A DNA stretch of 64,000 nucleotides from Polynucleobacter bastaniensis (GTDB lineage Bacteria > Pseudomonadota > Gammaproteobacteria > Burkholderiales > Burkholderiaceae). Position 1 is the first letter of the stretch. Each line of letters begins with the position of its first letter. A program made the position numbers and the translations under genes. The notes beneath the pieces were generated by a model, which was given only the letters and a program-made list of their open reading frames with translations, was not told where the DNA came from and did no database searches. The stretch lies in the NCBI RefSeq assembly GCF_018882205.1, contig NZ_JACVOU010000001.1, forward strand, positions 372,001-436,000. The letters run 5' to 3'. Shown in pieces: positions 10,474 through 19,870 of the stretch.

Positions 10474-10824
10474 TCAACCCGCTTTGACAGCCTTTTCTAG
10501 GCACTTAGAAATTTCTTCATAACGCTTGATGGCAAGCTTGGTAGGCACTACCTCTTTTTTGCGCCCATCTTGATTCGCTGCCATCTTGATGTAGCCCATG
10601 GCACTCAGATTCTTGAGGCGACCGTGTAGTGTGGCTTGAGAGCCATACCCCGACAGAGAAATTAAATCACCAACCAATAGAGATTGCTTGGCATGAAAGC
10701 TCAAAATGATTTTGTCCAAAAGACTTTCTTCAATAGCGTCGAGTTTTTTGCCAGGGTTAATTCGATCAAGAACATCGATCAGGTTTAAAAAGCGAATATA
10801 GCAAGAGGATTTAGTGGTGGACAT
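10474..10824 (-). CDS. winged-helix (MarR-like) transcriptional regulator
   Basis: A small regulator of about 116 residues with a helix-turn-helix segment: LLVGDLISLSGYGSQATLHGRLKNLSAMGYI, split as DLISLSGYGSQA and LHGRLKNLSAMGY, followed by a wing (ANQDGRKKEVVPTKLA) and a C-terminal helix. The LxxLxxxGYI plus wing layout resembles MarR-like proteins, but I cannot name a subfamily or ligand. An ATG at 10872 could add 16 residues. I prefer 10824 because a 16-base near-palindrome (10851-10866) lies just upstream and would otherwise be coding. The gene is divergent from the MASE1-like membrane gene. Confidence 0.75.
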   Translation of the reverse strand: MSTTKSSCYIRFLNLIDVLDRINPGKKLDAIEESLLDKIILSFHAKQSLLVGDLISLSGYGSQATLHGRLKNLSAMGYIKMAANQDGRKKEVVPTKLAIKRYEEISKCLEKAVKAG

Positions 10825-10850
10825 TGTTTGATGCGTTAAGTTAAGTGTAG

Positions 10851-10866
10851 TTAGCCCTAGGGTTAA
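10851..10866. promoter_or_regulatory. near-perfect 16-bp palindrome, candidate operator
   Basis: TTAGCCCTAGGGTTAA is symmetric at seven of eight base pairs around its centre. It sits between the divergent winged-helix regulator and the MASE1-like gene, 27 bases upstream of the preferred regulator start. An operator for the regulator is an inference from position and symmetry only. Confidence 0.4.
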
Positions 10867-10935
10867 TACCATTGTAGACCTATTAATCTTGTTTGTAACT
10901 TGTATGTATTAATAGAATCAACCATACTCGTAGTA

Positions 10936-11490
10936 ATGAATAAGTTAAGTCACGAATGGATGGTTGGATTTATCGTGAGCGTGCTTGCTTACTCAAGCCT
11001 TTTTTACATTAACGCTTGGCTTACAACGCACCTGAGCTATGGTCTTGGCGTCAATTGGATTTATCTTCCGGCCGGCTTACGTCTATTTTTGACGCTCATC
11101 TTTGGCCTATCTGGTGCGGTTGGTATTGCCATTGCTTCATTTTTAATTTGTTTTTTTGGGCAATTTCCACTCGAGCTCACCACCTACATTGGTATCGGCT
11201 TGATATCTGGCTTTGCTCCCTATTTAGCAAGACTCTTTGTGATGAGCAATATCAGCATCTCATCCGATTTAAGTAACTTGAGCCTACAGAAACTGGCAAT
11301 TTGTATTTTGATATACGCCACCCTAAGTTCAGGCTTACACCAATGGTGGTTCGCAGTTCGAGGCCTTGATGAGGCAGGAACTCTCAATCACTTTTTGGTG
11401 ATGTTGATTGGCGACGTACTCGGGGCGGTAATACTGATCGGACCTGTTAAATATGGCCTAGATCTAATGAGGCTTTCTAAATCGAATTAA
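10936..11490 (+). CDS. MASE1-like integral membrane protein, stand-alone
   Basis: A 184-residue protein made almost entirely of membrane helices (about five or six). The segment [17 protein letters not shown], the glycine-rich following helix and the late [17 protein letters not shown] resemble the MASE1 sensory membrane domain (PAG after the second helix and a D-x-x-G-x-x-x-x-x-P near the end). MASE1 domains normally sit in front of GGDEF, EAL or kinase domains; no output domain is present here. The start is the ATG at 10936; an upstream TTG at 10900 is less likely. Its stop overlaps the convergent trpC stop by four bases. The family call is tentative. Confidence 0.6.
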   Translation: MNKLSHEWMVGFIVSVLAYSSLFYINAWLTTHLSYGLGVNWIYLPAGLRLFLTLIFGLSGAVGIAIASFLICFFGQFPLELTTYIGIGLISGFAPYLARLFVMSNISISSDLSNLSLQKLAICILIYATLSSGLHQWWFAVRGLDEAGTLNHFLVMLIGDVLGAVILIGPVKYGLDLMRLSKSN

Positions 11491-12290
11491 CTAAATAGCT
11501 TGCTTAATGCATCGCCTGGATCATCTGCCCTCATAAAAGCCTCACCTACCAAGAATGCATTGATCTGATGATCACGCATCAATTGCACATCCGCACGATT
11601 CATGATTCCAGATTCGGTAACCAGAGTTTTCCCAGTGGGAACCATTGACAGTAAGGACAGTGTTGTTTGAAGGGTCACTTCAAAAGTCTTCAGATTGCGA
11701 TTATTAATTCCAAGTAATGGTGTTTTTAATTCAAGGGCTTGTTCTAATTCAGGAGCGTTATGAACCTCTACGAGAACATCAAGACCGAGTTCGTGAGCAC
11801 AGGCTTCTAGCTCCTTCATTTGATTAAGCTCTAAGCAGGCCACAATGAGTAAAATAGCATCAGCACCGATTGCCCTTGCTTCATAGACTTGATAAGGATC
11901 AATCGTAAAGTCTTTGCGTAAGACGGGAATACTGCAGGCAGCTCTTGCGACTTGAAGATAAGCATTAGCCCCCTGAAAATAATCCCGGTCAGTGAGAACA
12001 GAGAGGCAGGCAGCCCCATTTTTTTCATAGGATTGAGCAATTTCAGCTGGCTGAAAATTTTCTCGCAAGATTCCTTTGCTAGGGCTGGCTTTCTTAATCT
12101 CAGTAATCACGCCGGCTTTACCTGCTGCAATCTTTCCTTCGATAGATTGAATAAAGCCCCGTGGTTTTAGTTGCGCGTCACGATTATTTTCTTCAGCCTG
12201 ATCACGTTGATTGGCTAAAGAGATTTTTTTCGAATCGGTAGCGATCTCTATTTTCTTGGTAGCAACAATTTTGTCGAGGATATCGCTCAT
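11487..12290 (-). CDS. trpC: indole-3-glycerol phosphate synthase
   Basis: TrpC closes the indole ring from CdRP in tryptophan synthesis. This 267-residue TIM barrel shows [13 protein letters not shown] near residue 60, [51 protein letters not shown] and VTESGI, all canonical. It is a stand-alone TrpC without a fused TrpF. It is the last gene of rpe-trpE-trpG-trpD-trpC and lies 11 bases after trpD. trpF, trpB and trpA are not in the window. Confidence 0.97.
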   Translation of the reverse strand: MSDILDKIVATKKIEIATDSKKISLANQRDQAEENNRDAQLKPRGFIQSIEGKIAAGKAGVITEIKKASPSKGILRENFQPAEIAQSYEKNGAACLSVLTDRDYFQGANAYLQVARAACSIPVLRKDFTIDPYQVYEARAIGADAILLIVACLELNQMKELEACAHELGLDVLVEVHNAPELEQALELKTPLLGINNRNLKTFEVTLQTTLSLLSMVPTGKTLVTESGIMNRADVQLMRDHQINAFLVGEAFMRADDPGDALSKLFS

Positions 12291-12301
12291 AAAAATCTTT
12301 A

Positions 12302-13324
12302 TTAATATTGGGTTGCAGCTACAAACTGGTCTAGCTTTTGACGGGCAGCACCAGAGGCAATAGCTGCTTGCGCCATCTGAATACCGCTAGCAATACTGGG
12401 TGCTACATCGGCTACATAAAGTACCGCACCTGCATTGAGGCAAACAATGTCACTTGCTGGGCCAGATTTTTTATTGAGTACATCTAAAACAATCGCTTTA
12501 GATTCCTCGGCATCGGCCACCTTAAAACTGCTAGTAAGCGCTTTACTTAAACCAAAGTCTTTTGGATGAATCTCGTATTCACGAACCTGACCATCCTTTA
12601 ATTCACCTACTAAGGTTGGGCCCTCGAGAGAAATCTCATCTAAGCCATCACGACCATAAACTACTAATGCATGATCCATTCCCATCGCTTGCAATACACG
12701 CGCCTGAATGCCAACTAAGTCTGCATGAAATACACCCATGAGGATGCGCTTGGCATCTGCTGGGTTTGTAAGGGGTCCTAGAATATTAAAAATCGTGCGC
12801 ACACCTAAATCTTTGCGAATCGGCACCACATTTTTCATTGCAGGGTGATGGTTTGGTGCAAACATAAAGCCCGCACCTACATCAGAAATACACTTTGCAA
12901 CCTGCTCAGGTGAGAGCGAGAGCTTAACGCCAAAAGATTCCAGAATATCTGCGCTACCTGATTTGCTACTCACGCTACGATTGCCATGCTTAGCAATCTT
13001 TGCACCAGCCGCTGCGGCCACAAACATGGCGGCTGTAGAGATATTGAAAGTGTGAGCCCCATCTCCACCCGTACCGACTACATCAACTAAATTTTTTCTA
13101 TCCTCTACGTGTACTGGCGTTGCGAACTCACGCATAACTTGCGCAGCTGCGGCAATTTCACCTACAGTCTCCTTTTTGGTACGCAGGGCAACGAGTAGGC
13201 CAGCAACTAAAGTGGGTGGCATTTCACCGCTCATGATCAGACGCATCATGGCAGTCATCTCATCATGAGAAAGTTCGCGATGTTCAATGCAACGCTGTAG
13301 TGCTTGCTGTGGAGTAATGGACAT
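12302..13324 (-). CDS. trpD: anthranilate phosphoribosyltransferase
   Basis: TrpD transfers the phosphoribosyl group of PRPP to anthranilate. The 340-residue protein has the helical N-domain ([18 protein letters not shown]), the PRPP loop [36 protein letters not shown], the anthranilate-contact region [22 protein letters not shown]-type (HHPAMK) and [13 protein letters not shown]. Length is normal. It follows trpG by 24 bases and precedes trpC by 11 bases. Confidence 0.97.
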   Translation of the reverse strand: MSITPQQALQRCIEHRELSHDEMTAMMRLIMSGEMPPTLVAGLLVALRTKKETVGEIAAAAQVMREFATPVHVEDRKNLVDVVGTGGDGAHTFNISTAAMFVAAAAGAKIAKHGNRSVSSKSGSADILESFGVKLSLSPEQVAKCISDVGAGFMFAPNHHPAMKNVVPIRKDLGVRTIFNILGPLTNPADAKRILMGVFHADLVGIQARVLQAMGMDHALVVYGRDGLDEISLEGPTLVGELKDGQVREYEIHPKDFGLSKALTSSFKVADAEESKAIVLDVLNKKSGPASDIVCLNAGAVLYVADVAPSIASGIQMAQAAIASGAARQKLDQFVAATQY

Positions 13325-13348
13325 GGAAATCGACCTAGTGCTTGTAAT

Positions 13349-13915
13349 TTATTTGGCTTGCAAGAAGTTCTTTAGCAGTGCATGACCATGCTCAGAAAGA
13401 ATCGATTCTGGGTGGAATTGCACGCCTTCTACCGCCAGTTCTTTATGGCGTACACCCATAATTTCACCATCAGAAGATGAGGCTGTTACCTCAAGAACTG
13501 CTGGCAATGAACTCTTTTCAATTGCAAGTGAGTGATAACGCGTCACTTTGAATGGGTTGGGTAAATCTTTGAAAATACCGACGCCAGTATGGTGAATATC
13601 ATCGGTCTTGCCATGCATGACCTTCTGGGCGCGAATAATCTTGCCGCCAAACGCCTCACCAATCGCTTGGTGTCCAAGGCAGACGCCTAGGATTGGAATC
13701 TCTCCGGCATACCGTTGAATTGTGGCTACAGAAATTCCTGCTTCAGCTGGACTGCAAGGCCCAGGGGAAATGCAAATACGTGCAGGATTGATCTTGGCAA
13801 TCTCTTCAACAGAGATTTCATCATTGCGGAAGACCTTTACCTCTTCACCAAGTTCTGCAAAATACTGAACGAGGTTGTAGGTAAATGAATCGTAGTTATC
13901 AATCATGAGGAGCAT
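13349..13915 (-). CDS. trpG: anthranilate synthase glutamine amidotransferase component
   Basis: Class I glutamine amidotransferase supplying ammonia to TrpE. Visible are the start [19 protein letters not shown], the oxyanion element [11 protein letters not shown], the nucleophile elbow [15 protein letters not shown] (cysteine near residue 79) and the His-Glu pair VQFHPESIL. At 188 residues it is full length. TrpG proteins of this type may also serve PabB. Its start overlaps the trpE end by 17 bases, which suits equimolar subunit synthesis. Confidence 0.96.
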   Translation of the reverse strand: MLLMIDNYDSFTYNLVQYFAELGEEVKVFRNDEISVEEIAKINPARICISPGPCSPAEAGISVATIQRYAGEIPILGVCLGHQAIGEAFGGKIIRAQKVMHGKTDDIHHTGVGIFKDLPNPFKVTRYHSLAIEKSSLPAVLEVTASSSDGEIMGVRHKELAVEGVQFHPESILSEHGHALLKNFLQAK

Positions 13916-15404
13916 CGAGTCCTCCTTGTACTAAATCAGCCGCCATTAAAACTGCTCGAGCTTTCACTTCAGTTTCTTTCCACTCAGCAGTGGGATCAGA
14001 GTCTGCTACTACACCAGCACCTGCTTGAGAATGCAATACGCCATTACGAATCACGCCAGTACGAATGGCAATGGCCACATCCATATCTCCTGAGAAGGAG
14101 AGGTAGCCTACTGCGCCACCATAAACGCCGCGCTTTACAATTTCCATCTCATCAATAATTTCCATCGCCCGAATTTTTGGGGCGCCCGATAAGGTGCCGG
14201 CAGGAAAGGTTGCGCGCAGAACGTCCATATTGCTCATATTGTCTAATAGCTCGCCTTCAACAGAGCTCACAATATGCTGTACGTGAGAATATTTTTCAAT
14301 CGACATCGAATCAGTTACTTTGACAGTACCTGTCTTTGCAATACGACCCACATCGTTACGCGCCAAGTCAATCAACATGACATGTTCAGCAATCTCTTTT
14401 GGGTCGGCCAGTAATTCTGTAGCAAGGCGTTCATCTTCTTCGGGTGTCGCACCACGAGGACGTGTGCCAGCTAGCGGACGAATCGTCACAATCTTCTGAC
14501 TTTCACGTTGCTCTTGGCGCACTAAGATCTCTGGAGATGAGCCGACTACCTGTAGATCACCAAAGTCATAGAAGTACATATAAGGCGATGGATTTAAAGA
14601 GCGCAATGCACGGTATAAGGCGAGCGGTGAATCTGTAAAGGGTTTGCTAATACGCTGGCCAATCACAACCTGCATGCAATCGCCAGCCAAAATATATTCT
14701 TTAGTTTTAAGAACAGCATTTTCAAAATCGGCTGCCTTGAACTTACGGATCAATTCTGTTTTAGTGCTTGGTAAAGAGGCCGGCATGCTCACAGGTTTAC
14801 TTAAGCAAGCAAGTAACTCTTTTAATCGAGCTTGGCCCTTTTCAAAGCTATCTTTCACGCTCGGGTCTGCATAGACAATTAAATAAATACGACCTGCAAC
14901 GTTATCAACCACTGCTAACTCTTCGGTGAGCATCAATTGAATATCGGGTACACCCAATTCATCTGGCAGATGGTGTTTTGCTAAACGCGATTCAATGTAA
15001 CGAACCGTGTCATAGCCAAAGTAGCCAGCAAGCCCACCACAGAAGCGTGGGAGACCGGCTTGTACTGCTACTTTGAAGCGCTTGAAATAAGCGTCTACAA
15101 AATCTAATGGGTTGTCATGATTACTTTCAAGCACCTTGTCATTGAAGAGTACTTCAGTGAGTGGGGCATCAGGTGTACCTACTGTTCTTAAAACAGTTTT
15201 TGCAGGTAGGCCAATAAAAGAGAAGCGTCCAAAGCGTTCACCACCTAAGACGGATTCAAGTAGATAGGTATTCTTTTGTCCAAAGGCTTGAGTGAGCTTG
15301 ACGTATAGAGAGAGTGGCGTCTCTAAGTCTGCTAAAACTTCTTTCACTAATGGAATACGATTGAAACCCTGTTTTGCGAGGGCAAGAAATTCTTCGTGCT
15401 GCAT
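13899..15404 (-). CDS. trpE: anthranilate synthase component I
   Basis: TrpE converts chorismate and ammonia to anthranilate. The 501-residue protein carries the N-terminal domain with [19 protein letters not shown], which includes the LLES tryptophan-feedback element, and the chorismate-binding domain with [55 protein letters not shown] and RTGV. Its ATG shares one base with the upstream rpe stop (TAATG), and it overlaps trpG. Feedback inhibition by tryptophan is expected from the LLES motif. I did not find a leader-peptide attenuator. Confidence 0.97.
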   Translation of the reverse strand: MQHEEFLALAKQGFNRIPLVKEVLADLETPLSLYVKLTQAFGQKNTYLLESVLGGERFGRFSFIGLPAKTVLRTVGTPDAPLTEVLFNDKVLESNHDNPLDFVDAYFKRFKVAVQAGLPRFCGGLAGYFGYDTVRYIESRLAKHHLPDELGVPDIQLMLTEELAVVDNVAGRIYLIVYADPSVKDSFEKGQARLKELLACLSKPVSMPASLPSTKTELIRKFKAADFENAVLKTKEYILAGDCMQVVIGQRISKPFTDSPLALYRALRSLNPSPYMYFYDFGDLQVVGSSPEILVRQEQRESQKIVTIRPLAGTRPRGATPEEDERLATELLADPKEIAEHVMLIDLARNDVGRIAKTGTVKVTDSMSIEKYSHVQHIVSSVEGELLDNMSNMDVLRATFPAGTLSGAPKIRAMEIIDEMEIVKRGVYGGAVGYLSFSGDMDVAIAIRTGVIRNGVLHSQAGAGVVADSDPTAEWKETEVKARAVLMAADLVQGGLDAPHD

Positions 15405-16129
15405 TACGCTTTTCCTGACGTCGCTAGTTCTGCGCGCATCGCCTTAATCACATCGGCATAATTTTCTTTGCCAAAGATTGCAGAACCAGCAACAAAAGTA
15501 TCTGCACCAGCTTTGGCTACTTCTGCAATGTTGTCAACCTTAATTCCGCCATCCACTTCAAGACGAATGTGGCGACCAGTTTCTTGTTGATAACGATCTA
15601 GGCGCGCACGTACTTGAGCAATCTTATCTAGGGTGCTCGGAATAAATGACTGACCACCAAACCCGGGATTTACGGACATCAATAGAACCAGATCAAGTAA
15701 ATCAAGTGTGTGATCTAAGTGATGAAGTGGTGTTGCTGGGTTTAAAACCAACCCAGCCTGACAACCTTGATCGCGAATCAAATTAATTGTACGGTTCACA
15801 TGAGGACTTGCCTCTGGATGAAAACTAATCAGGTTTGCACCTGCTTTTGCAAAATCGGGAATCAGGCGATCTACTGGTTCCACCATGAGGTGCACATCAA
15901 TCATCGCTGGCTTACCATCTTTTGTAGCATGTGGGCGAATTGCCTCGCAAACCAAGGGGCCAATAGTCAGGTTGGGGACGTAGTGGTTGTCCATCACATC
16001 AAAGTGAATCCAGTCTGCACCCGCCATGAGAACATCCTGAACTTCCTTGCCTAGGCAGGCAAAGTCGGCCGACAAAATGGAGGGGGCAATGACAAACTGG
16101 CTATTTGAGGGTGATTTCTGGCTATCCAT
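15404..16129 (-). CDS. rpe: ribulose-phosphate 3-epimerase
   Basis: Rpe interconverts ribulose-5-phosphate and xylulose-5-phosphate. Motifs are [33 protein letters not shown] with the metal-binding His and Asp, [24 protein letters not shown] and [12 protein letters not shown]. Its 241 residues include a short N-terminal tail. It heads the trp cluster and overlaps trpE by one base. In many Burkholderiales a phosphoglycolate phosphatase gene (gph) lies between rpe and trpE; it is absent at this spot. Confidence 0.97.
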   Translation of the reverse strand: MDSQKSPSNSQFVIAPSILSADFACLGKEVQDVLMAGADWIHFDVMDNHYVPNLTIGPLVCEAIRPHATKDGKPAMIDVHLMVEPVDRLIPDFAKAGANLISFHPEASPHVNRTINLIRDQGCQAGLVLNPATPLHHLDHTLDLLDLVLLMSVNPGFGGQSFIPSTLDKIAQVRARLDRYQQETGRHIRLEVDGGIKVDNIAEVAKAGADTFVAGSAIFGKENYADVIKAMRAELATSGKA

Positions 16130-16178
16130 CCCTAGATTCTAGCTTGCAGTTGGGCTTAGGATGGAGCAGAATTCGAGC

Positions 16179-16553
16179 ATGAATCCTCATGAAATCAGCA
16201 TTACAGTCAAAACCCAGTACTTGGCCGACCAGTCTGACCCCGATAATCGTCAGTTTGCCTTTGCCTACACGGTCACTATTAAAAACACCGGCACAGCCAG
16301 CATCCAGTTAATTGCACGCCATTGGTTTATTACCGATGGGGAAAATGATGTCCAAGAGGTGCGTGGTCTGGGGGTGGTAGGTCAACAACCCCTTTTGCGG
16401 GCAGGGGAGCAGTTCGAGTACACCAGCTGGGCCACTTTACCGACGCCGGCTGGAACCATGCGTGGGGAGTATTTCTGTGTCACTGAAGAAGCTCAGTTTT
16501 TCCAGGCCCCAATTCCTGAATTTGCCTTAGTAATGCCCAGAACCTTGCACTAG
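16179..16553 (+). CDS. apaG: ApaG (Co2+/Mg2+ efflux protein) domain protein
   Basis: A 124-residue immunoglobulin-like beta-sandwich protein. The family pattern is clear: IKNTGTASIQLIARHWFITDG, the V-x-G-x-GVVGQQP turn, LRAGEQFEYTSW and GTMRGEYF. ApaG is linked to apaH and cobalt resistance in enterobacteria, but its biochemical role is uncertain. I start at the ATG at 16179 (MNPHEISITV), matching the usual length. An in-frame ATG at 16161 would add six residues. The gene is divergent from rpe with a very short spacer, so promoters must overlap. Confidence 0.93.
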   Translation: MNPHEISITVKTQYLADQSDPDNRQFAFAYTVTIKNTGTASIQLIARHWFITDGENDVQEVRGLGVVGQQPLLRAGEQFEYTSWATLPTPAGTMRGEYFCVTEEAQFFQAPIPEFALVMPRTLH

Positions 16554-16566
16554 ATTCCCAAACCCC

Positions 16567-16680
16567 CTATTTTTTGCCCTTACCAGTCCACAGGACAATA
16601 AAAAGCAGGAGGACTAAGGCAAGGCCACCCTCCAAGGCAAATAAGATCATGGGGTATTCATCGAGTACATTGGCAATCAT
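16567..16680 (-). CDS. candidate 37-residue single-pass membrane protein
   Basis: An unbroken minus-strand frame from ATG (16680-16678) to TAG. It encodes a short acidic N-tail (MIANVLDEYP), one strongly hydrophobic helix (about residues 11-32, with ALVLLLFIVLW) and a basic end (TGKGKK). The order acidic-hydrophobic-basic is what a real microprotein with a cytoplasmic C-terminus would show. It fills the 125-base gap between apaG and the preferred mltA start, and its start codon overlaps the mltA ATG head to head (CATG). No strong ribosome site is visible. I do not recognise a named family. Confidence 0.5.
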   Translation of the reverse strand: MIANVLDEYPMILFALEGGLALVLLLFIVLWTGKGKK

Positions 16681-17833
16681 GATTTCTATATCCAAATTAA
16701 TAAGTCGCAAAAATATTTCACAAGTCTTTGTCTGCAGTGTATTCGCTGTCAGTATCGCCAGCTTATTAGTCGCTTGCTCTACGCCTCCTACCCGAGGATC
16801 TGCTTATCGAGCTAGTGGTGCTGCCCCAACTATCTATAGCTCCTCGATCGCTAGCTTCCGATCCGTCTCATGGCAAGACTTACCTGGTTGGCAGGAAGAT
16901 GATTTAACCCAGGCTTGGCCAGCCTGGCTCAAGAGCTGTGATGCCCTGCGTAAACGCAATAGTGAAATAAATTGGCGCCAGGCTTGCACCCAGGCCGCAA
17001 CGATTCCAGGCCGTGATGAGCGTGCAATTCGCCAATATTTTGAGGTGAATTTTCAGGCATACGAAGTACGCAATAGCGCTACAGGCAGCGAATCTGGGCT
17101 AATCACAGGTTATTACGAGCCTGTCATGAATGGCTCCCAGACCCGCACAGCTGCTTACCCTGTTCCCTTGTACGGCCTGCCAAATGCCTGGAAAGGCTCA
17201 AAGCCAAGTCCTGCGCCAGCACGTGCAGAACTCATGAGTTCTGGAGTACTCCGGGGTTCAGAAATAGCCTGGGTGCGAGACCCTGTTGCTGCTGCTTTTA
17301 TGCAAATTCAAGGCTCTGGAAAAATTCGCATAGAGGATGGGCGCGTATTGCGACTTGGTTATGCCGGCACCAATGATCAACCGTTCAAGTCTTTTGCCCA
17401 GTGGTTGCTTGATCGCAAGGAGATCACGCGCGGTGAGGCAACGATGCAGGGTATTTCTGCATGGGCCAAGCGCAACCCAGGCCGAGTAGACGAGATGCTC
17501 AATGCCAATCCTCGATTTGTGTTTTTTAAAGAGTTGCCGGGTAATGTTAGTGCTGATCTTGGCCCCAATGGTGCTTTAGGAGTGCCTTTAACAGCTGAAC
17601 GTAGTATTGCCATTGATCTCAAGGCGATGCCCTTAGGTGCACCTGTCTTCTTAAGCACTACTAAACCCTTGAGCAGTCAAACCTTACAAAAGTTAGTGAT
17701 GGCACAAGATACAGGCAAGGCCATTGTGGGCGGGGTACGAGCAGATTACTATTGGGGATCAGGAGATTCTGCAGGTGAGTTAGCGGGACGCATGAAGCAA
17801 GATGGCAAGATGTGGCTATTGTTGCCACGCTGA
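16679..17833 (+). CDS. mltA: membrane-bound lytic murein transglycosylase A
   Basis: MltA cleaves peptidoglycan glycan strands with formation of 1,6-anhydromuramic acid. With the ATG at 16679 the 384-residue protein has a lipoprotein signal peptide ending in the lipobox LVAC, so it should be anchored in the outer membrane. The MltA core shows GLITGYYEPVMNGS, the AFMQIQGSGKIRI segment and the C-terminal 3D domain with the catalytic aspartate in AQDTGKAIVGGVRADYYWG. Longer in-frame starts (16574, 16649) exist but would bury the signal peptide and run over the antisense 37-codon frame. Confidence 0.93.
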   Translation: MISISKLISRKNISQVFVCSVFAVSIASLLVACSTPPTRGSAYRASGAAPTIYSSSIASFRSVSWQDLPGWQEDDLTQAWPAWLKSCDALRKRNSEINWRQACTQAATIPGRDERAIRQYFEVNFQAYEVRNSATGSESGLITGYYEPVMNGSQTRTAAYPVPLYGLPNAWKGSKPSPAPARAELMSSGVLRGSEIAWVRDPVAAAFMQIQGSGKIRIEDGRVLRLGYAGTNDQPFKSFAQWLLDRKEITRGEATMQGISAWAKRNPGRVDEMLNANPRFVFFKELPGNVSADLGPNGALGVPLTAERSIAIDLKAMPLGAPVFLSTTKPLSSQTLQKLVMAQDTGKAIVGGVRADYYWGSGDSAGELAGRMKQDGKMWLLLPR

Positions 17834-17858
17834 ACAAATTATTTTTTGAAAGAGATCG

Positions 17859-18635
17859 ATGACCTACAACACCATATTGACTGAAGTAGATGGCAAAGTT
17901 GCCGTCATTACTCTCAATCGTCCTCAGGTATTAAATGCTCTCAATGATGAGTTAATGAATGAGTTAGGTAAGGCGTTGTTAGGCTTTGATACTGACGACA
18001 AGATTGGTTGCATCATCATCACCGGTAGTGAAAAAGCGTTTGCCGCTGGTGCAGATATTGCAACGATGGCGAAATATGGATTTGCCGATGTTTATCGTAG
18101 CGGCTTTATTTCTCGTAACTGGGAAGAGATCAAAAAAGTACGTAAGCCAGTGATTGCAGCAGTGTCTGGATATGCTCTTGGTGGTGGTTGTGAGTTGGCG
18201 ATGATGTGCGACACCATCATGGCCGCTGATAATGCAAAGTTTGCTCAACCAGAGGTGAAGTTGGGAATCATCCCTGGCGCTGGTGGTACACAACGTTTAC
18301 CGCGCGCAGTCTCAAAAGCAAAAGCTATGGATTTAGCGCTGACCGGCCGGATGATGGATGCGGCTGAAGCCGAGCGCTCTGGTCTTGTCGCCCGTATTTT
18401 CCCGCAAGCAGATTTACTAAAAGAAGTGAAAGCGATTGCTAAGACTATTGCGGATATGCCACTGTTAACTGCGATGATGGTGAAAGAGGCAATCAATGCC
18501 GCATACGAAACTACGCTATCAGAAGGTATGCACCTTGAGCGTCGTTTGTTCCACTCTTGCTTTGCAACTCATGATCAAAAAGAGGGTATGGCAGCTTTTA
18601 TGGAAAAGCGTCCAGCGAAATTTACGAACTCGTAA
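17859..18635 (+). CDS. enoyl-CoA hydratase (crotonase family)
   Basis: A 258-residue crotonase fold enzyme that probably hydrates enoyl-CoA in beta-oxidation. The oxyanion-hole segments are [10 protein letters not shown] and [12 protein letters not shown]. Both catalytic glutamates of true hydratases are present, E112 (GGGCE) and E132 ([20 protein letters not shown]). A GAAAGAGA ribosome site precedes the ATG. Sequence similarity in style is to FadB1x/PaaF-type short-chain hydratases; the physiological substrate is unknown. It faces the M20 amidohydrolase gene with a 22-base gap and no terminator. Confidence 0.93.
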   Translation: MTYNTILTEVDGKVAVITLNRPQVLNALNDELMNELGKALLGFDTDDKIGCIIITGSEKAFAAGADIATMAKYGFADVYRSGFISRNWEEIKKVRKPVIAAVSGYALGGGCELAMMCDTIMAADNAKFAQPEVKLGIIPGAGGTQRLPRAVSKAKAMDLALTGRMMDAAEAERSGLVARIFPQADLLKEVKAIAKTIADMPLLTAMMVKEAINAAYETTLSEGMHLERRLFHSCFATHDQKEGMAAFMEKRPAKFTNS

Positions 18636-18657
18636 AAATTTCAGCACTCAGAGTTAA

Positions 18658-19851
18658 TTATTTTTCTAAGTAGCGTTGAGCTAGCTTGACCCAGTAGCTA
18701 ACGCCTACGGGGATCAGTGCGTCATTAAAGTCATACGAAGGATTATGAAGATGACATGGGCCCATGCCATGACCTACCGAGCGGTGATCGCCATCACCGT
18801 TACCTAGAAATACGTAGCAACCTGGTTTCTCTAGCAGCATGAATGCAAAGTCTTCTGCGCCCATGGTTGGATCGATAGAGGTATTGACGTTTTGCGCTCC
18901 AACCAGCTCACTCATGACCTCGCTTGCAAAATGCACTTCCTTGTCATGATTAATGAGCGGAGGATAGTTACGCGCAAATCTAACTTCTGCTTGACAGTCA
19001 AATGCGCTAGCTACATTGTGTGAGATCTCTCTCAAACGTTGTTCAATTAAATCTAGGACTTCGATAGTAAATGTGCGAACGGTTCCACCAATAAACGCGC
19101 TATCCGGTATCACGTTGCTCGTCTCGCCCGCATGGAACTGCGTTACCGATAACACAGCCGCATCTACTGGGCGCTTATTGCGTGTAATGATGCTTTGGAA
19201 TGCTTGCACAACTTGAGTGCCAGCAAGTAAGGGGTCAGCGCTATTGTGTGGCAAGGCGGCATGTCCACCCTTACCTCGAATGGTGATTTCAAAAGTATTG
19301 CTAGAAGCCATCATCGGCCCAGACGTCACGCCAAAATGACCTTCAGCAAGCCCTGGCCAGTTATGCAGACCAAAGACAGCATCGCAAGGAAATTGTTTAA
19401 AGAGTCCATCCTTAATCATTTCTTGTGCGCCGGCACCACCCTCTTCCGCGGGCTGAAAAATAAAAATGACTGAACCGGTAAAGTCTCGATGATTGGATAA
19501 GTATTGAGCGGCACCCAAGAGCATGGCAGTGTGACCATCATGGCCACAGGCATGCATCTTGCCGGGATTCTTTGAAGTATGTTCAAAGTTGTTATGTTCT
19601 TGTAATGGCAGTGCATCCATGTCGGCTCGTAATCCAACCATCTTGCCTGGACCCAGTTCCCCATCCAGTCTTCCAACCACTCCAGTTTTTCCAAGGCCGC
19701 GATAAACTGTGATTCCCCAGCTCGAAAGTGCTTCGGCTACCAGATCAGACGTACGATTTTCTTCAAAACGCAATTCTGGATGCGCATGAATATTGCGGCG
19801 AATCTCTTGAATAGCTGATGCGGAGTCTATGATTTCTGGAAGTAATCGCAT
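18658..19851 (-). CDS. M20 family amidohydrolase (HipO/IAA-amino acid hydrolase type)
   Basis: A 397-residue zinc-type peptidase/amidohydrolase. Motifs: RRNIHAHPELRFEE, GLRADMDALP, KMHACGHDGHTAMLLGAAQYL with metal-ligand His, PAEEGGAGAQEMI with the catalytic Glu, GLHNWP, and GAEDFAFML. A lid/dimerisation domain is inserted in the middle (residues about 185-290). Relatives hydrolyse N-acyl amino acids such as hippurate. The substrate cannot be assigned; sitting beside bioD does not imply a biotin role. Single-gene unit convergent with the crotonase gene. Confidence 0.92.
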   Translation of the reverse strand: MRLLPEIIDSASAIQEIRRNIHAHPELRFEENRTSDLVAEALSSWGITVYRGLGKTGVVGRLDGELGPGKMVGLRADMDALPLQEHNNFEHTSKNPGKMHACGHDGHTAMLLGAAQYLSNHRDFTGSVIFIFQPAEEGGAGAQEMIKDGLFKQFPCDAVFGLHNWPGLAEGHFGVTSGPMMASSNTFEITIRGKGGHAALPHNSADPLLAGTQVVQAFQSIITRNKRPVDAAVLSVTQFHAGETSNVIPDSAFIGGTVRTFTIEVLDLIEQRLREISHNVASAFDCQAEVRFARNYPPLINHDKEVHFASEVMSELVGAQNVNTSIDPTMGAEDFAFMLLEKPGCYVFLGNGDGDHRSVGHGMGPCHLHNPSYDFNDALIPVGVSYWVKLAQRYLEK

Positions 19852-19870
19852 AACTTCATCTTATCTGAAT

